A stretch of DNA of 64,000 nucleotides from Nonomuraea turcica (GCF_030718205.1 NZ_JAUZQF010000017.1:247287-311286); one strand, 5' to 3'; positions 49,560-58,919 are shown, numbered from the stretch's first letter. A program made the numbers and translations. Notes: generated by a model not told the origin, from the sequence alone.

Positions 49560-50915
49560 TCAGGCGCGTTCCTTGGTCCACCGTTCCAGGCCGGCCGCGT
49601 CGATGGGCAGGGCGGCGGAAAGGACCTCCGCGCCGTCGGGGGTGACGAGTAGGTCGTCCTCGATCCGCACGCCGATCCCGCGCAGCTCCGGCGGCACCGT
49701 GCGGTCGTGGACATGGAAGTACAGGCCGGGCTCCACGGTCAGCACCATGCCGGGCGCCATCCGCGCGCCGTGGTAGGCCTCCGGGCGGGAGCGGGCGCAG
49801 TCGTGCACGTCCAGCCCCAGGTGGTGGCCGATACCGCAGACCAGGTAGCGGCGGTGGTGCTGGCCCCGCTCGGACAGCGCCTCGTCCACCGAGACCGGCA
49901 GCAGCCCCCAGTCGTGCAGGCCGTGCGCGATGACCTCCATGGCGGCGTGGTGGAAATCGGTGAACGCGCGCCCCGGCGCGACCTGCGCCATCCCGGCCCG
50001 GTGCGCCCGCTCCACCAGGTCGTGCACCTGGCGCTGGGCGGGGGAGAAGGACCCGGACACGGGGAAGGTACGGGTGACGTCGGCGGTGTAGTGACTGCGG
50101 ACCTCGACCCCCATGTCGAGCAGCAGCAGCTCGCCGGGACGCACCGGCCCGTCGCAGCGCACCCAGTGCAGGGTGGGCGCGTGCGGCCCGGCGCCCACGA
50201 TGCTCGCGTAGCCGGGACCGTTGCCGTACGTCCTGGCATACCGGTCGAACGTGCCCTGCAGCCAGCGCTCGCCCCCGCCCGCCACCGCCGCGGGGACCTC
50301 GGCGAGCACCGCGGCGAAGCCCTCGACGGTACGGTCGACGGCCTCGCGGAGCTGGGCGATCTCCCACTCGTCCTTGATCATGCGCAGTTCGGCCAGCGTC
50401 CGCTCGAGCTCCTGCGAGGACTCCTCCCAGCCGGGGCCCGACAGGAGGGCGCCGGGGGGCGGCCCGGCGAAGGCGGGCAGCGGGAACACCTCGATCCCGA
50501 GCGCCGCCGACCACTCCTGCAGCGACGGCGACGGGCCCACCCATAATTCGCCGTGGACGGCGTCGGAGTAGAACCCCGGGTCGCCGGGGCGGGCCGGCGG
50601 CGGCAGGTACAGGGTGGCGTCGCCGTCCCTGACCACGGCCACGGCCTGCTCGGCCGCGCAGCCGGTCAGCCAGAAGAAGTCGCTGTCCACCCGGAAGCCG
50701 TAGTCGGTGTCGTTGCTGCGGACCGGCGCCATACCGGCCGCCACCACCACGGTCCGGCCGGGCAGCGCGGTCGCCAGCCTCGCCCGGTGCGCTGCCGCGG
50801 CCTCGGCGGCGCCGGGCATCACATCAGGGGTGCGGGCGGGAGAGTCCCAGCCCTGGGCGATGTACTCGGTGAACGCGGGGATCTCCGACAGTTTGGGCAG
50901 CCTGCCGTCACTCAC
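49560..50915 (-). CDS. pepP: Xaa-Pro aminopeptidase (M24B, PepP-like)
   Basis: Cytoplasmic metallopeptidase of 451 residues removing an N-terminal residue preceding proline. An N-terminal creatinase-like domain (about 40-190; DYGFRVDSDFFWLTG) precedes the pita-bread domain. The metal ligands are Asp in LLLDMGVE, Asp in YTADVTRTFP, His in GIGHHLGLDVHD, Glu in TVEPGLYF and Glu in RIEDDLLV. It overlaps the upstream iminopeptidase gene by eight bases. Both peptidases probably belonged to a peptide-uptake operon whose transporter has been lost except for an ATPase stump. Confidence 0.95.
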   Translation of the reverse strand: MSDGRLPKLSEIPAFTEYIAQGWDSPARTPDVMPGAAEAAAAHRARLATALPGRTVVVAAGMAPVRSNDTDYGFRVDSDFFWLTGCAAEQAVAVVRDGDATLYLPPPARPGDPGFYSDAVHGELWVGPSPSLQEWSAALGIEVFPLPAFAGPPPGALLSGPGWEESSQELERTLAELRMIKDEWEIAQLREAVDRTVEGFAAVLAEVPAAVAGGGERWLQGTFDRYARTYGNGPGYASIVGAGPHAPTLHWVRCDGPVRPGELLLLDMGVEVRSHYTADVTRTFPVSGSFSPAQRQVHDLVERAHRAGMAQVAPGRAFTDFHHAAMEVIAHGLHDWGLLPVSVDEALSERGQHHRRYLVCGIGHHLGLDVHDCARSRPEAYHGARMAPGMVLTVEPGLYFHVHDRTVPPELRGIGVRIEDDLLVTPDGAEVLSAALPIDAAGLERWTKERA

Positions 50916-52182
50916 CGGTGATTCCTCCTCCCATGTCGCGGACGAGCCCGGTCAGCCTGGCGAAGACGCGGTCCTCGCCGATGCCGTCGTGCTCATACTC
51001 GTTCGTCACCCACGCCTGCGCGTTGCCGATCCGGGCCGCGGTGTCCAGCTGCAGGCCGGAGTCGACGTACATGTCGTCGAAATAGACCGCCGCGGCCAAC
51101 GGCACCTCGTTGGCGGCCAGCCGGTCCAGGTCGTACAGCCGCGGCCAGTCCGCCCGCTCGGCGAGCAGCTCGACGGCGGCGCGGAAGGGCCGCAGCGCGC
51201 GGATCTCCTCGAACATCCAGGGATAGATCATCTCCCCGGTGAACAGCAGCGGCCTGGCGTCCTCGGCGAAGGCCGGATGCCGGGCCCGCTCCCGCTGCGC
51301 CGCCCACGCGGTCGCGCCGGGCCCGGAGCCGTAGATGCTCTCCTGCAACGCCGCGAACAGCGGATTGTCGGCGAAGGAGGTGCGCGCCAGCACCTGGTGC
51401 AGGAACGTCTCCGGCAGTCCCTCCGCCTCATCCAGCAGCCAGTGCATACGCTCATAGCCCGGCTTCATGCCGAAGTCGAGACCGAGCGACTGCAGCCGCC
51501 GCACGGTCAGCACGTCGCCGTCCGGCAGCCGCACATCGCCCTCGGCCAGCCGGTCGGCGAGCCGCGCGACGGTCTCGGCGTGGTGCGGATAGCGGCGGTA
51601 GAACGCGGCGTTCTTGGCCGCCACCCGGGGATAGGTGCGCCGGTAGACCTCCTCGGCGTCCGGCTCCAGCGCCGCCAGCCCGCCCGCCACGTAGCAGGCG
51701 CTCAGCCCCTCCGGGGCCGCGGACAGGTACGTCAGCGTCAGAAACCCGCCGTAGCTCTGCCCCAGCGTCGACCAGCGCTTGCCGCCGAAGACGGTCTTCC
51801 GCAGATGCTCGGCGTCGGCCACGATCGAGTCCGCGCGGAAGCGGGCCAGGTAGTCCGCGCCCTCCCGGGCGCCGAGCGCGCTCATCACCCGCCCGTCGAT
51901 CCGCGTGCTGCGGCCGGTGCCGCGCTGGTCGAGAAGGATCACCCGGTACGTCTCCAGCGCCCGCCCCAGCCACCCCGACGTGCCCACGGGCCGCGGCCCC
52001 TTGCCGCCGGGCCCGCCCTGCAGGAACAGCAGGCACGGCAGGTCCTCCCGGTCGCGGTCCGCAGCCACCAGCTCCCGGGCGAACACCCTGATCGGGGCCC
52101 CCGGGTCCGACCAGTCGAGCGGCACCTCTACCACGTGGTCACGCACGCGCATCCCGGGAATCGTGTACGTCGCGATGATCAA
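50908..52182 (-). CDS. Proline iminopeptidase-like alpha/beta hydrolase (S33)
   Basis: Serine peptidase of 424 residues expected to release N-terminal proline from peptides. LFLQGGPGGKG is the S33 oxyanion block, LLDQRGTGRS follows, GQSYGGFLTLTYL holds the nucleophile Ser, and NEYEHDG carries the likely catalytic His. The TTG start at 52182 overlaps the stop of the ABC ATPase remnant (TTGA) and has GGAGGGAGAGG upstream. The gene was therefore built for coupled translation after that ATPase. It is followed, with overlap, by pepP. The two enzymes together would clear proline-containing peptides. Confidence 0.92.
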   Translation of the reverse strand: MIIATYTIPGMRVRDHVVEVPLDWSDPGAPIRVFARELVAADRDREDLPCLLFLQGGPGGKGPRPVGTSGWLGRALETYRVILLDQRGTGRSTRIDGRVMSALGAREGADYLARFRADSIVADAEHLRKTVFGGKRWSTLGQSYGGFLTLTYLSAAPEGLSACYVAGGLAALEPDAEEVYRRTYPRVAAKNAAFYRRYPHHAETVARLADRLAEGDVRLPDGDVLTVRRLQSLGLDFGMKPGYERMHWLLDEAEGLPETFLHQVLARTSFADNPLFAALQESIYGSGPGATAWAAQRERARHPAFAEDARPLLFTGEMIYPWMFEEIRALRPFRAAVELLAERADWPRLYDLDRLAANEVPLAAAVYFDDMYVDSGLQLDTAARIGNAQAWVTNEYEHDGIGEDRVFARLTGLVRDMGGGITGE

Positions 52183-52545
52183 GACCTCTCCCTCCTGCGG
52201 CGCTCCCAGTCCGGATTGATGCGAGGAATGGCGGCGAGCAGCGTCCTGGTGTAGTCGTCGCGCGGGTCGCCGAACACCTGCTTGGTGTCGCCGAGCTCGA
52301 CGATCCGTCCCTTGCTCATCACCGCCACCCGGTGGGCGATCTGCCGGACGACGGCGAGGTCGTGGGCGATGAAGACGTAGCTGAAGCCGCTCTCCCGCTG
52401 CAGCCGCCGCAGCAGCTCGATCACCTGCGCCTGCACCGACACGTCCAGCGCCGACACGGCCTCGTCGCAGATGACCAGCTTGGGGTTGACGGCCAGCGCG
52501 CGCGGGCGATGCCGACGCGCCCTCATGTCACCTTCCCAGTAATGT
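52179..52545 (-). pseudogene. 3' stump of an oligopeptide ABC ATPase (OppF/DppF type)
   Basis: Only the end of the gene remains. Walker B LVICDEAVSALDVSVQAQV, H-loop IAHDLAVVRQIAHRVAVM and the family C-terminus (DDYTRTLLAAIPRINPDWE) are intact. Walker A is absent. The signature helix RVGIARA is readable only in another frame, because an extra CG in a GCGCGCGC run shifts it just before ALAVNPK. Upstream of about 52545 the sequence no longer resembles the family, marking a deletion end. Too short to work. Its stop still overlaps the iminopeptidase start. Confidence 0.85.
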
Positions 52546-52675
52546 GTGGCATTGCACTGGACTTTAGGTGTCAGGAAGGTGTTTGCCAAGGGTCAAGGGA
52601 TCGACTTAAACAGAACGTAACCACGAAAACGGCCGCCCGGCTCTCGCTGGACGGCCGATGATCGAGCCTGCGCGG

Positions 52676-53416
52676 TCAGCGTTCGATGAGGGTGACCTCG
52701 AGGGAGTAGAGGGAGGCGCGGTAGACGTGCGAGCCGTGCTCGACGGCGCGGCCCTGGTCGTCGTACGTGGTGCGGATCATGGTGAGCAGCGGGGCGCCGC
52801 GGCGCTCCTCCAGCAGCCGGGCCTCCGCCTGGGTGGCGGCCCGCGCCCCGATGCGCTGGTTGGCCACTCGCATCCGCACGCCGGCCCCGCGCAGCAGCTC
52901 GTACAGCCCGCGGTCCTCGAGGCCGGCGGCGGACAGCGGGGCCAGCCCCGGCGGCAGCCAGTTGTGCAGCACGGCCAGCGGCTCCCCGGCCGCGAAGCGC
53001 AGCCGCTCCACGTAGAGGATCTCGGCGCCGGTCTCCATGCCCAGGATGCGGGCGATCTCCTCCTCGGCCGGCCGCCGCTCCAGCGCCAGGACCTGTGTGG
53101 CCGGCTCCTGGCCCGCCCGGCGCAGGTCGTCGTACAGGCTCGTCAGCTCCACCGAGCGCTTGACCTGGCCGTGCACCACCTGCGTGCCGACCCCCCGCTT
53201 GCGCACGAGCAGGCCCTTGTCCACCAGGTATTGGATCGCCTGGCGGATCGTCGGCCTGGACAGGCCGAGCTTGTCGGCCAGCAGGATCTCGTTGTCCAGC
53301 CGGGCGCCGGGCGCCAGGTCGCCTCGCCGGATCGCCTCGGCGATCTGCTCGGCCACCTGGAAATAGAGCGGCACAGGGCTGGACCGGTCCAGGTCGATGG
53401 CGAGGTTCGCGGTCAT
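52676..53416 (-). CDS. GntR-family regulator with UTRA domain (HutC type)
   Basis: Regulator of 246 residues. The winged helix (about 12-80) reads PLYFQVAEQIAEAIRRGDLAPGARL and LGLSRPTIRQAIQYLVDKGLL. The UTRA ligand domain (about 95-240) reads GAEILYVERLRFAAGEPLAVLHNWLP and ends in RTTYDDQGRAVEHGSHVYRASLY. UTRA proteins typically sense sugars, amino sugars or histidine-pathway compounds. It stands alone: downstream lies the ATPase stump on the same strand, so it may once have governed the lost peptide-uptake operon. ATG 53416 opens the frame. Confidence 0.9.
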   Translation of the reverse strand: MTANLAIDLDRSSPVPLYFQVAEQIAEAIRRGDLAPGARLDNEILLADKLGLSRPTIRQAIQYLVDKGLLVRKRGVGTQVVHGQVKRSVELTSLYDDLRRAGQEPATQVLALERRPAEEEIARILGMETGAEILYVERLRFAAGEPLAVLHNWLPPGLAPLSAAGLEDRGLYELLRGAGVRMRVANQRIGARAATQAEARLLEERRGAPLLTMIRTTYDDQGRAVEHGSHVYRASLYSLEVTLIER

Positions 53417-53922
53417 GTGATCAGCTTAACCGGGGTCAGAATGTCCTGACAAACGGCTCCGACCCGCCCTCTGCCGCCGCGATCAGGGCCGCTAGGGTAT
53501 GGACTGCTTGTCATATTCGCTATGAAAGCCTAGGCGTCTGCCGTGATCTCGTGGTGGCGCTCTTCGGTTTGGAGGCGACAGTCAGACCCCGCGCGTGATC
53601 ATCCAGGCTGGCCGGTAGGCGTTGGTGAGGTGCCCGCCGACGACGCCGCTGAGCTGAGCCCTTACGCCCGCGACGCGGCGGGCAGTGCCCGTTCTGGCCA
53701 GGCAGGTGAGGGTGAGGCGGGCATGAAGTCGTTCACTTGTTCTACCCGCCAGGGCCAAATGTTGGTAGTCTTACGGTCACTGACGGTGAAGCTGGGAGCA
53801 CGGGTGGGGTGCCGTATGCGGGCGTGCCGGTCGTCGAGTGGGGCCGCATGCCGGCCGATCCCGGTGCGACTCCTCAGCCTCAGCCTCAGCTTCGGCCTGA
53901 GCGAGGCGGGGCCGGTGGGTGC
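53417..53922 (+). other. 506-base gap before the tnpB gene
   Basis: An AT-richer patch at 53496-53535 (TGTCATATTCGCTATGAAA) lies upstream of the divergent GntR gene and may hold its promoter. The rest is GC-rich without a supportable gene. CCTCAG is repeated in tandem at about 53872-53890. The tnpB frame is open back to 53737, but no ribosome site or conserved block supports a start there. No element end or tnpA was recognised. Confidence 0.5.
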
Positions 53923-55929
53923 ATGAGCAGGCTCACCGCGACGGCGACCTGCACCGCCCATCGCGCGATCGTGGAGCAGACCGGTCAGGTCGTCCCGCAG
54001 CCGCTGCTGGCCGAGCGGGTGGCCTGGTTGACCGGCCTGGCGCGGGAGCTGACCGCCGACCTCGTGGCCGGCCGGTGGAGTGCGGCGGATCTGGACGCCC
54101 TGGCCTCTGGGGTGGGGCTGGACGGGTGTGCGTTGCCGGCCAAGGGCTGGATGGCCGTGCGCAGGCTGGGCTGGGGCCTGAGTCCGGCTGCGGGCGTGCA
54201 CATGTGTGATCGGGTGGCGCGATGCGCCCAGGAGCAGGCGGCCCGGCTGTTGCGGCTGGTGCTGCACCGCCGCGAGCTGGTGGCGGCGATCGTAGCGACC
54301 TGGCCGCGCGAGCCGGGCAAGCGGACCGACGCCGAATGGAACGCGTTGCGGGCGGTGCTGCCGGACGGGGTGGGCACAGCGGAGATCCGCAACCGCACCC
54401 GGCAAATCCGCGCCTACCGCGACGCGCACGACGGCATGCTGCCGGCGGATCTCACGCAACTGGAGGAGCCTCCCGCGTGTGCGGCGCAGATCGTGCTGGC
54501 CGCGGCCGACCGGCAACTGGCCACCCTGGAGCGCACCGGTGAACACGGCGCCCGGTTGCGGGTGAAGTTGCCCCTGACCGCGTCCCCGGCCTCCGCCAAG
54601 GACTGGGCCTGGCACCTGCTGCCCATCACCCTGCCGCCGACCGTCCCGGCGGAGGCGAAACTGTGCACCCCCACCCTGCGCGTGGCCAAGGGTCGGGTGC
54701 GGGTCGATCTGCCGTTCCAGATCCCGATCGGCTTCGCGCCGGCCACCGGGCATGTGATCGGGTGCGGCTTCGACTGGGGCCTCAACAGCCTGCTCACCGG
54801 CACGGTCGGGCATCTGACGGCCGAGGGCCGGGTCGTCTCGGATGGGCGGCCGCTGGCCTATGACGCGAGCGGCGTTTCGGCCAAGCTGCACCGGCTGCGG
54901 GCCGAGCGCGAGCACCTGGCCGCCAAGCGCAAACACCAGGAACGGCTGCTGGCGGGCATCACGCCCGCCGATCCCCGCTTCGCCGAACTGGCCGCGGCGT
55001 ATGAGGTCATCAGCGTCGAGCACGAGCGGCTGTGCGCGCGCATCCGGCATTTGAACAAGGCGCTGGCCTGGTCGGCGGCCCGCTGGGCACTCGACCAGGC
55101 CCTCGCCGCCGGGGCGACGGTCATCTACGTGGAGGACCTGGCCACTTTGGAGGCACGCGGGCGGCGGGGACGGGCGAACGCGCGGCTGTCGGGGCAGGTG
55201 CGGGGGCAGGTGGTGGAGGCGATCCGGCATTTGGCGGCCAAGCACAGCATCGCCGTGGTCACCGTCCCCGCGCGCGGCACCTCCAAGTATTGCCCCCGCT
55301 GCGGTGACGGCACGTCGCTGCTACGGCATTGCCCGGCCCCGGACCGGCTCGCCGAGCGGGGGTGGGCGTGGGCGCACTGTCCGGCCTGCGGGCTGTCGTG
55401 TGATCGGGACTGGGCGGCGGCCGAACGCATCCTCGCGCGTGGCCTGCTCGGCCAGCAGGCCACCCGCACCGACCGCACCACCGGGACCCGCACCATTCGG
55501 CAGGTGGTGGAGGGCAACGTGGCCCGCGCCCGCCGAGCCCGCAAGGCGACCCGGGCCGCCCGCCGCGCCCGCCGCACCCGAACCGACCTGCACCCCCGCC
55601 CAGCCGCGCGAGACAGAGCCAAGAACCGGCCCACCCCCAAACGCCCCACCAGCACCCCCAACCGCCACGCGGCGAACAATGTGACGACCTCCAGCCGTGT
55701 GCCCGACCGGCGCACGGTGCCCGCCCCACCCCCCACCAGGGGTGGACAGCGTCCGGCGGGCCAAGCACCCCAGACGACCCGCCCAGCGGAACGAACAGGA
55801 CTTGTGCGCGATCCTCACCAGCGGACCGGCTTCCACCGCGTCGCGGCCACCCCCGTACTCCCCCTGGGAGACTACGCAGACGGCCCGCCACGGCCACGCC
55901 CGCCCGACTTGCCCGAAATACTCAGGTAA
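53923..55929 (+). CDS. Orphan TnpB-type RuvC nuclease (IS1341-like)
   Basis: Transposon-encoded RNA-guided nuclease family related to the ancestors of Cas12, about 668 residues from ATG 53923. The RuvC triad is visible: Asp in GCGFDWGLNSLL (about residue 284), Glu in VIYVEDLATLE (about 404) and Asp in CDRDWAAAERI (about 494). A zinc ribbon (YCPRCG and HCPACG) lies between the second and third. After about residue 530 the product is a disordered Arg/Pro/Thr-rich tail. No tnpA is adjacent, as for IS1341-type elements. In known systems the guide RNA comes from the 3' end of the gene and the element's right end. The exact start is unsure. Confidence 0.85.
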   Translation: MSRLTATATCTAHRAIVEQTGQVVPQPLLAERVAWLTGLARELTADLVAGRWSAADLDALASGVGLDGCALPAKGWMAVRRLGWGLSPAAGVHMCDRVARCAQEQAARLLRLVLHRRELVAAIVATWPREPGKRTDAEWNALRAVLPDGVGTAEIRNRTRQIRAYRDAHDGMLPADLTQLEEPPACAAQIVLAAADRQLATLERTGEHGARLRVKLPLTASPASAKDWAWHLLPITLPPTVPAEAKLCTPTLRVAKGRVRVDLPFQIPIGFAPATGHVIGCGFDWGLNSLLTGTVGHLTAEGRVVSDGRPLAYDASGVSAKLHRLRAEREHLAAKRKHQERLLAGITPADPRFAELAAAYEVISVEHERLCARIRHLNKALAWSAARWALDQALAAGATVIYVEDLATLEARGRRGRANARLSGQVRGQVVEAIRHLAAKHSIAVVTVPARGTSKYCPRCGDGTSLLRHCPAPDRLAERGWAWAHCPACGLSCDRDWAAAERILARGLLGQQATRTDRTTGTRTIRQVVEGNVARARRARKATRAARRARRTRTDLHPRPAARDRAKNRPTPKRPTSTPNRHAANNVTTSSRVPDRRTVPAPPPTRGGQRPAGQAPQTTRPAERTGLVRDPHQRTGFHRVAATPVLPLGDYADGPPRPRPPDLPEILR

Positions 55930-55959
55930 ACATAGAGAATCGCAGACGCTGGAGGCGAG

Positions 55960-56742
55960 ATGGATGAGACACAGCTGCTCGACACCGCGACCGAGGCGGC
56001 CAGGTCCGTCGGCCCCCGGCTCCGCAAGGCGTTCCGCTCCCGGCCCGAGGTGAGCACCAAGCGCGACTTCCACGACCCCGTCACCGAGCACGACCGGGCC
56101 GCCGAGGAGGCCATCCGCGCGGTCATCGACGCGCGCGCGCCCGGCAGCGCGATCGTCGGCGAGGAAGGCGGCGCGACCGGCTCCGGCGACCTCACCTGGT
56201 ATGTCGACCCCATCGACGGCACCGCCAACTTCGCGACCGGGCTGCCGTTCTTCTGCGTCTCCATCGCCGTCGCCGTGCGCGGCGAGCTGGTCGCGGGCGT
56301 CGTGTACGACCCGGTGCGTGAGGACGAGTTCACCGCCACCACCGCCGGCGCCTGGTGCAACGGCACCCCGATCCGCAGCCGCGGCGCGCGGGCCGACCGC
56401 GAGGCGATGCTCCTGTGCGCCTACCCCACGCCGCTCGACCTCGCCACCGAAGGGGAGGCGGCGCTGCGGCGCTACGGGCGGCTCCTGGAGTCGTTCTCCA
56501 CGGTGCGGCGGCCCGGCAGCGCCGCGCTCAACCTCGCCCACGTCGCCGCCGGGTGGTCGGACGCCACGTACGGCACCGGGTCCCACCCGTGGGACGTGGC
56601 GGCCGGGGCGCTGCTGGTCCGCCAGGCGGGCGGCGTCTACGTGGGCGACCCGCTGGCGAAGGGCGACTATCTGGCGCACGTGGGCGGCTTCGACCTGGCC
56701 GGGTCGGTGCTGGCCGAGGTGAGCGTGCGCTCGTCCGGCTGA
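55960..56742 (+). CDS. Inositol monophosphatase family phosphatase
   Basis: Mg-dependent, Li-sensitive-type phosphatase of 260 residues, acting on inositol phosphate or a related sugar or nucleotide phosphate. Motifs: VTEHDRAAEEAI, IVGEEGG (first metal Glu), WYVDPIDGTANFATGLP (metal-binding DPIDGT) and GSHPWDVAAGALLVRQAGG. ATG 55960 follows TGGAGGCGAG. It converges on the HAD hydrolase gene 23 bases away. In actinobacteria such enzymes can serve inositol-lipid, mycothiol or histidinol-phosphate routes; nothing here decides between them. Confidence 0.93.
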   Translation: MDETQLLDTATEAARSVGPRLRKAFRSRPEVSTKRDFHDPVTEHDRAAEEAIRAVIDARAPGSAIVGEEGGATGSGDLTWYVDPIDGTANFATGLPFFCVSIAVAVRGELVAGVVYDPVREDEFTATTAGAWCNGTPIRSRGARADREAMLLCAYPTPLDLATEGEAALRRYGRLLESFSTVRRPGSAALNLAHVAAGWSDATYGTGSHPWDVAAGALLVRQAGGVYVGDPLAKGDYLAHVGGFDLAGSVLAEVSVRSSG

Positions 56743-56765
56743 GCTGCGCCGGTGCGGGAACGGGG

Positions 56766-57446
56766 TCAGCGGACCAGGCCGGGCAGGTCGGTCAGCGTCG
56801 TGATGCGGGGGAAACCCGGCGGCGCCGGCTCGACGCCGAGGCGGTCGAGCCAGACCGAGCGCATCCCGGTCGGCGCCGGCCCGGTCACGTCCTTGTCCAC
56901 GTCGCCCACCAGCAGCACCTCCTCCGGCGCCAGCCCCAGCGCGGCCGCCGCCCCGGTGTAGGCGGCGGGCGACGGCTTGAAGAAGCCGCCGAGCACCTCT
57001 CCCGTCAGCACCGTCCCCAGCGGCCCGGACAGCCCGATCGCGTGGACCTTCGCCTCCTGCATGCGCTGCCCGCCGTTCGTCAGCACGCCGAGCGCGAGCC
57101 CGGACAGCGCCGCCACGGCCTCGGCCGCGTCCGGGTAGGCGGCCCAGCCCTGACGGTAACGCTCGGCGAAGTCGGCGTAGGCCGCGTCCAGATCGCCCGG
57201 CTCGTCCACCAGCAGCTCCCGGCAGAGCGCCCGCAGACGGTGGCGCCGCTGCTCCTGCAGCGAGCACTCGCCCGCCTGCCACATCGCCAGATAAGGCCCC
57301 TCCAGCCCGGCCCAGAGTCCGGGCACATCGGCCAGGCGCGGGTGGCCGGGGGAGTGCGCCGACAGCCAGCCGGTGATCGCGGCGTCGGCGGCGGCCCGGT
57401 GGTCGAGCAGGGTGCCGTCGAGGTCGAACAGGATGCCTTTGATCAT
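56766..57446 (-). CDS. HAD-superfamily hydrolase
   Basis: Phosphatase-type hydrolase of 226 residues. Motif I is ILFDLDGTLLD with the nucleophile and acid/base Asp, motif II VLTNGG, motif III the Lys in FFKPSP, motif IV VGDVDKD. A helical cap (about 20-100) is inserted after motif I, as in subfamily IA. ATG 57446 is the start. It follows the unknown gene at 57467 on the same strand after 20 bases, so the two are probably co-transcribed. The substrate is not evident. Confidence 0.92.
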   Translation of the reverse strand: MIKGILFDLDGTLLDHRAAADAAITGWLSAHSPGHPRLADVPGLWAGLEGPYLAMWQAGECSLQEQRRHRLRALCRELLVDEPGDLDAAYADFAERYRQGWAAYPDAAEAVAALSGLALGVLTNGGQRMQEAKVHAIGLSGPLGTVLTGEVLGGFFKPSPAAYTGAAAALGLAPEEVLLVGDVDKDVTGPAPTGMRSVWLDRLGVEPAPPGFPRITTLTDLPGLVR

Positions 57447-57466
57447 GACCCTCCCAGCCTACCGGC

Positions 57467-58186
57467 TCACGCCATGGCCTCGGCGGCGATGCGGGCGGCG
57501 GTCTCGCCGGGCGGGTAGCCGAGAGTGAGGCCGCGTACCGACAGCGGGGTCTGCGCGAAACGGGCCTCGCCGTCGTCGCCCAGGACGTAGTCCAGCGCGG
57601 GGGAGCGGTGGCGGTGCGCCTCCAGCGCCGCGGCCTCCCGCTCGGCAGGCTCCGGCGGGAGCACGTCCCGGTAGTCGGCGATCAGCGCGTCCAGGTCGAA
57701 CAGGTGCGCGTACGGCTCCGCCCGCCCCGCCACCACCCGGATCACCTCCCCGATCACCCGCGCCTGGTACACCAGCCCGGCGCCGCCGCATTCGGCGAGC
57801 CAGGCCAGCGCCTCCTCGGGCGGCAACGTGAACGCCCCGTACGGCTTGCGCCCGTACAGCAGCGCCTCGGCGATCCACCGGTCGCACCAGAGCTCATCCG
57901 CGTACGGCACGGGCGCGGTGGGGTCGAGCGCCACCCCCAGGGACAGCACCGGGTTCCACGGAGACACCATGGGGTTGCTGAAGCGCGGCATGCGTGGGCC
58001 GAGCCAGTGGCTGAGCGGGTAGCCGAACCAAACGGTCACGATCTCCTCCTGCCGATCCGGCAGGAGGCGCTCGTAGACGCCGTTCATGAGCTGGCCCCCG
58101 TCGGGGTGCCGCCAGGGGCCGGGCATGACACCCTGGGGGATCGGTGGAGTGCGGTAGTCGGGATGCAGGATCCACGCGTCCGCCAC
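57467..58186 (-). CDS. Conserved-looking protein of unknown function
   Basis: I do not recognise this 239-residue protein. No signal peptide or membrane helix. It is rich in aromatic residues and Pro (WILHPDYRTPPIPQG, VTVWFGYPLSHWLGP, LWCDRWIAEALLYGRKPYGAF), suggesting a compact globular fold. GTG 58186 is preferred because GGAAGGACGGAG precedes it; the frame is open to 58234. It lies upstream of the HAD hydrolase gene and may work with it. Codon use is normal for the region. Confidence 0.75.
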   Translation of the reverse strand: MADAWILHPDYRTPPIPQGVMPGPWRHPDGGQLMNGVYERLLPDRQEEIVTVWFGYPLSHWLGPRMPRFSNPMVSPWNPVLSLGVALDPTAPVPYADELWCDRWIAEALLYGRKPYGAFTLPPEEALAWLAECGGAGLVYQARVIGEVIRVVAGRAEPYAHLFDLDALIADYRDVLPPEPAEREAAALEAHRHRSPALDYVLGDDGEARFAQTPLSVRGLTLGYPPGETAARIAAEAMA

Positions 58187-58239
58187 GGTCTCCGTCCTTC
58201 CAGGTCGCCGTCTGCCAGAGCACCAGAGTGGCACATGGG

Positions 58240-58893
58240 TCAGCGGTGGGCGCGGAACTCGCCGGCCTGGCGGACGTGGTCGATCATGATGCGCTCCGCG
58301 CCGTCGCCGTCCCCGGACTCCAGGGCGGCCAGGATGCCCTCGTGCGCCTCCAGCTGCACCTTGACCTGGGCGTCATCCAGCCACAGCGACGCCTCGGCGG
58401 GCACGGGGAGGCTGTTGCGCACCGCCCTGGCGTGCGCGCCCAGGAACGCGGGCCCGCCGATGTCCACGATGCGCAGGTGGAAACGCCTGCTCTGCTCGCC
58501 GAGCCGGTCCTTGCCGCCCGCCGCCGCGTCGGCGGCCATCGCGGCGTGCAGCTCGCGCAGCTCCGCCAGCTCCTCCGGAGTGATCCGGGCCGCCGCCAGG
58601 CGCGCGCCGAGGCCCTCGACGACCGCGCGCAGGCCGTAATACTCCGCCAGCGCCTCGTCCCCCAGGTCCACCACGGTCGCCCCGTGATGCGCCTCGTAGC
58701 TGATCAGCCGGTCTTTCTCCAGCCTGCGCAGCGCCTCGCGCACCGGCGTCACCGACACACCGAGCCGCCTGGCCACGTGCCCGGCGCGCAACGCCGTGCC
58801 GCCGGGGATCCGCGCGCTGCGGATCTCGTCGAACAGCACGGTGTAGACGTAGTCGGCCTTGCTCATGGGTGGCCGCGGCTCTGTGCCTGACAT
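58240..58893 (-). CDS. GntR-family regulator with FCD domain
   Basis: Regulator of about 217 residues. The winged helix (SKADYVYTVLFDEIRSARI, then VARRLGVSVTPVREALRRLEKDRLI) is followed by an all-helical FCD ligand domain. Its metal-site residues lie in EYYGLRAVVEGLGARLA, RRFHLRIVDIGG and EAHEGILAALESGD. FCD regulators commonly sense organic acids. It is divergent from the CoA-transferase gene, with a palindrome over that gene's -35 box. The start may be ATG 58893 or ATG 58866; GTG 58920 would begin inside the operator. Confidence 0.9.
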   Translation of the reverse strand: MSGTEPRPPMSKADYVYTVLFDEIRSARIPGGTALRAGHVARRLGVSVTPVREALRRLEKDRLISYEAHHGATVVDLGDEALAEYYGLRAVVEGLGARLAAARITPEELAELRELHAAMAADAAAGGKDRLGEQSRRFHLRIVDIGGPAFLGAHARAVRNSLPVPAEASLWLDDAQVKVQLEAHEGILAALESGDGDGAERIMIDHVRQAGEFRAHR

Positions 58894-58919
58894 ATCCCCA
58901 GTGTCTCGTATAGCGGTCA

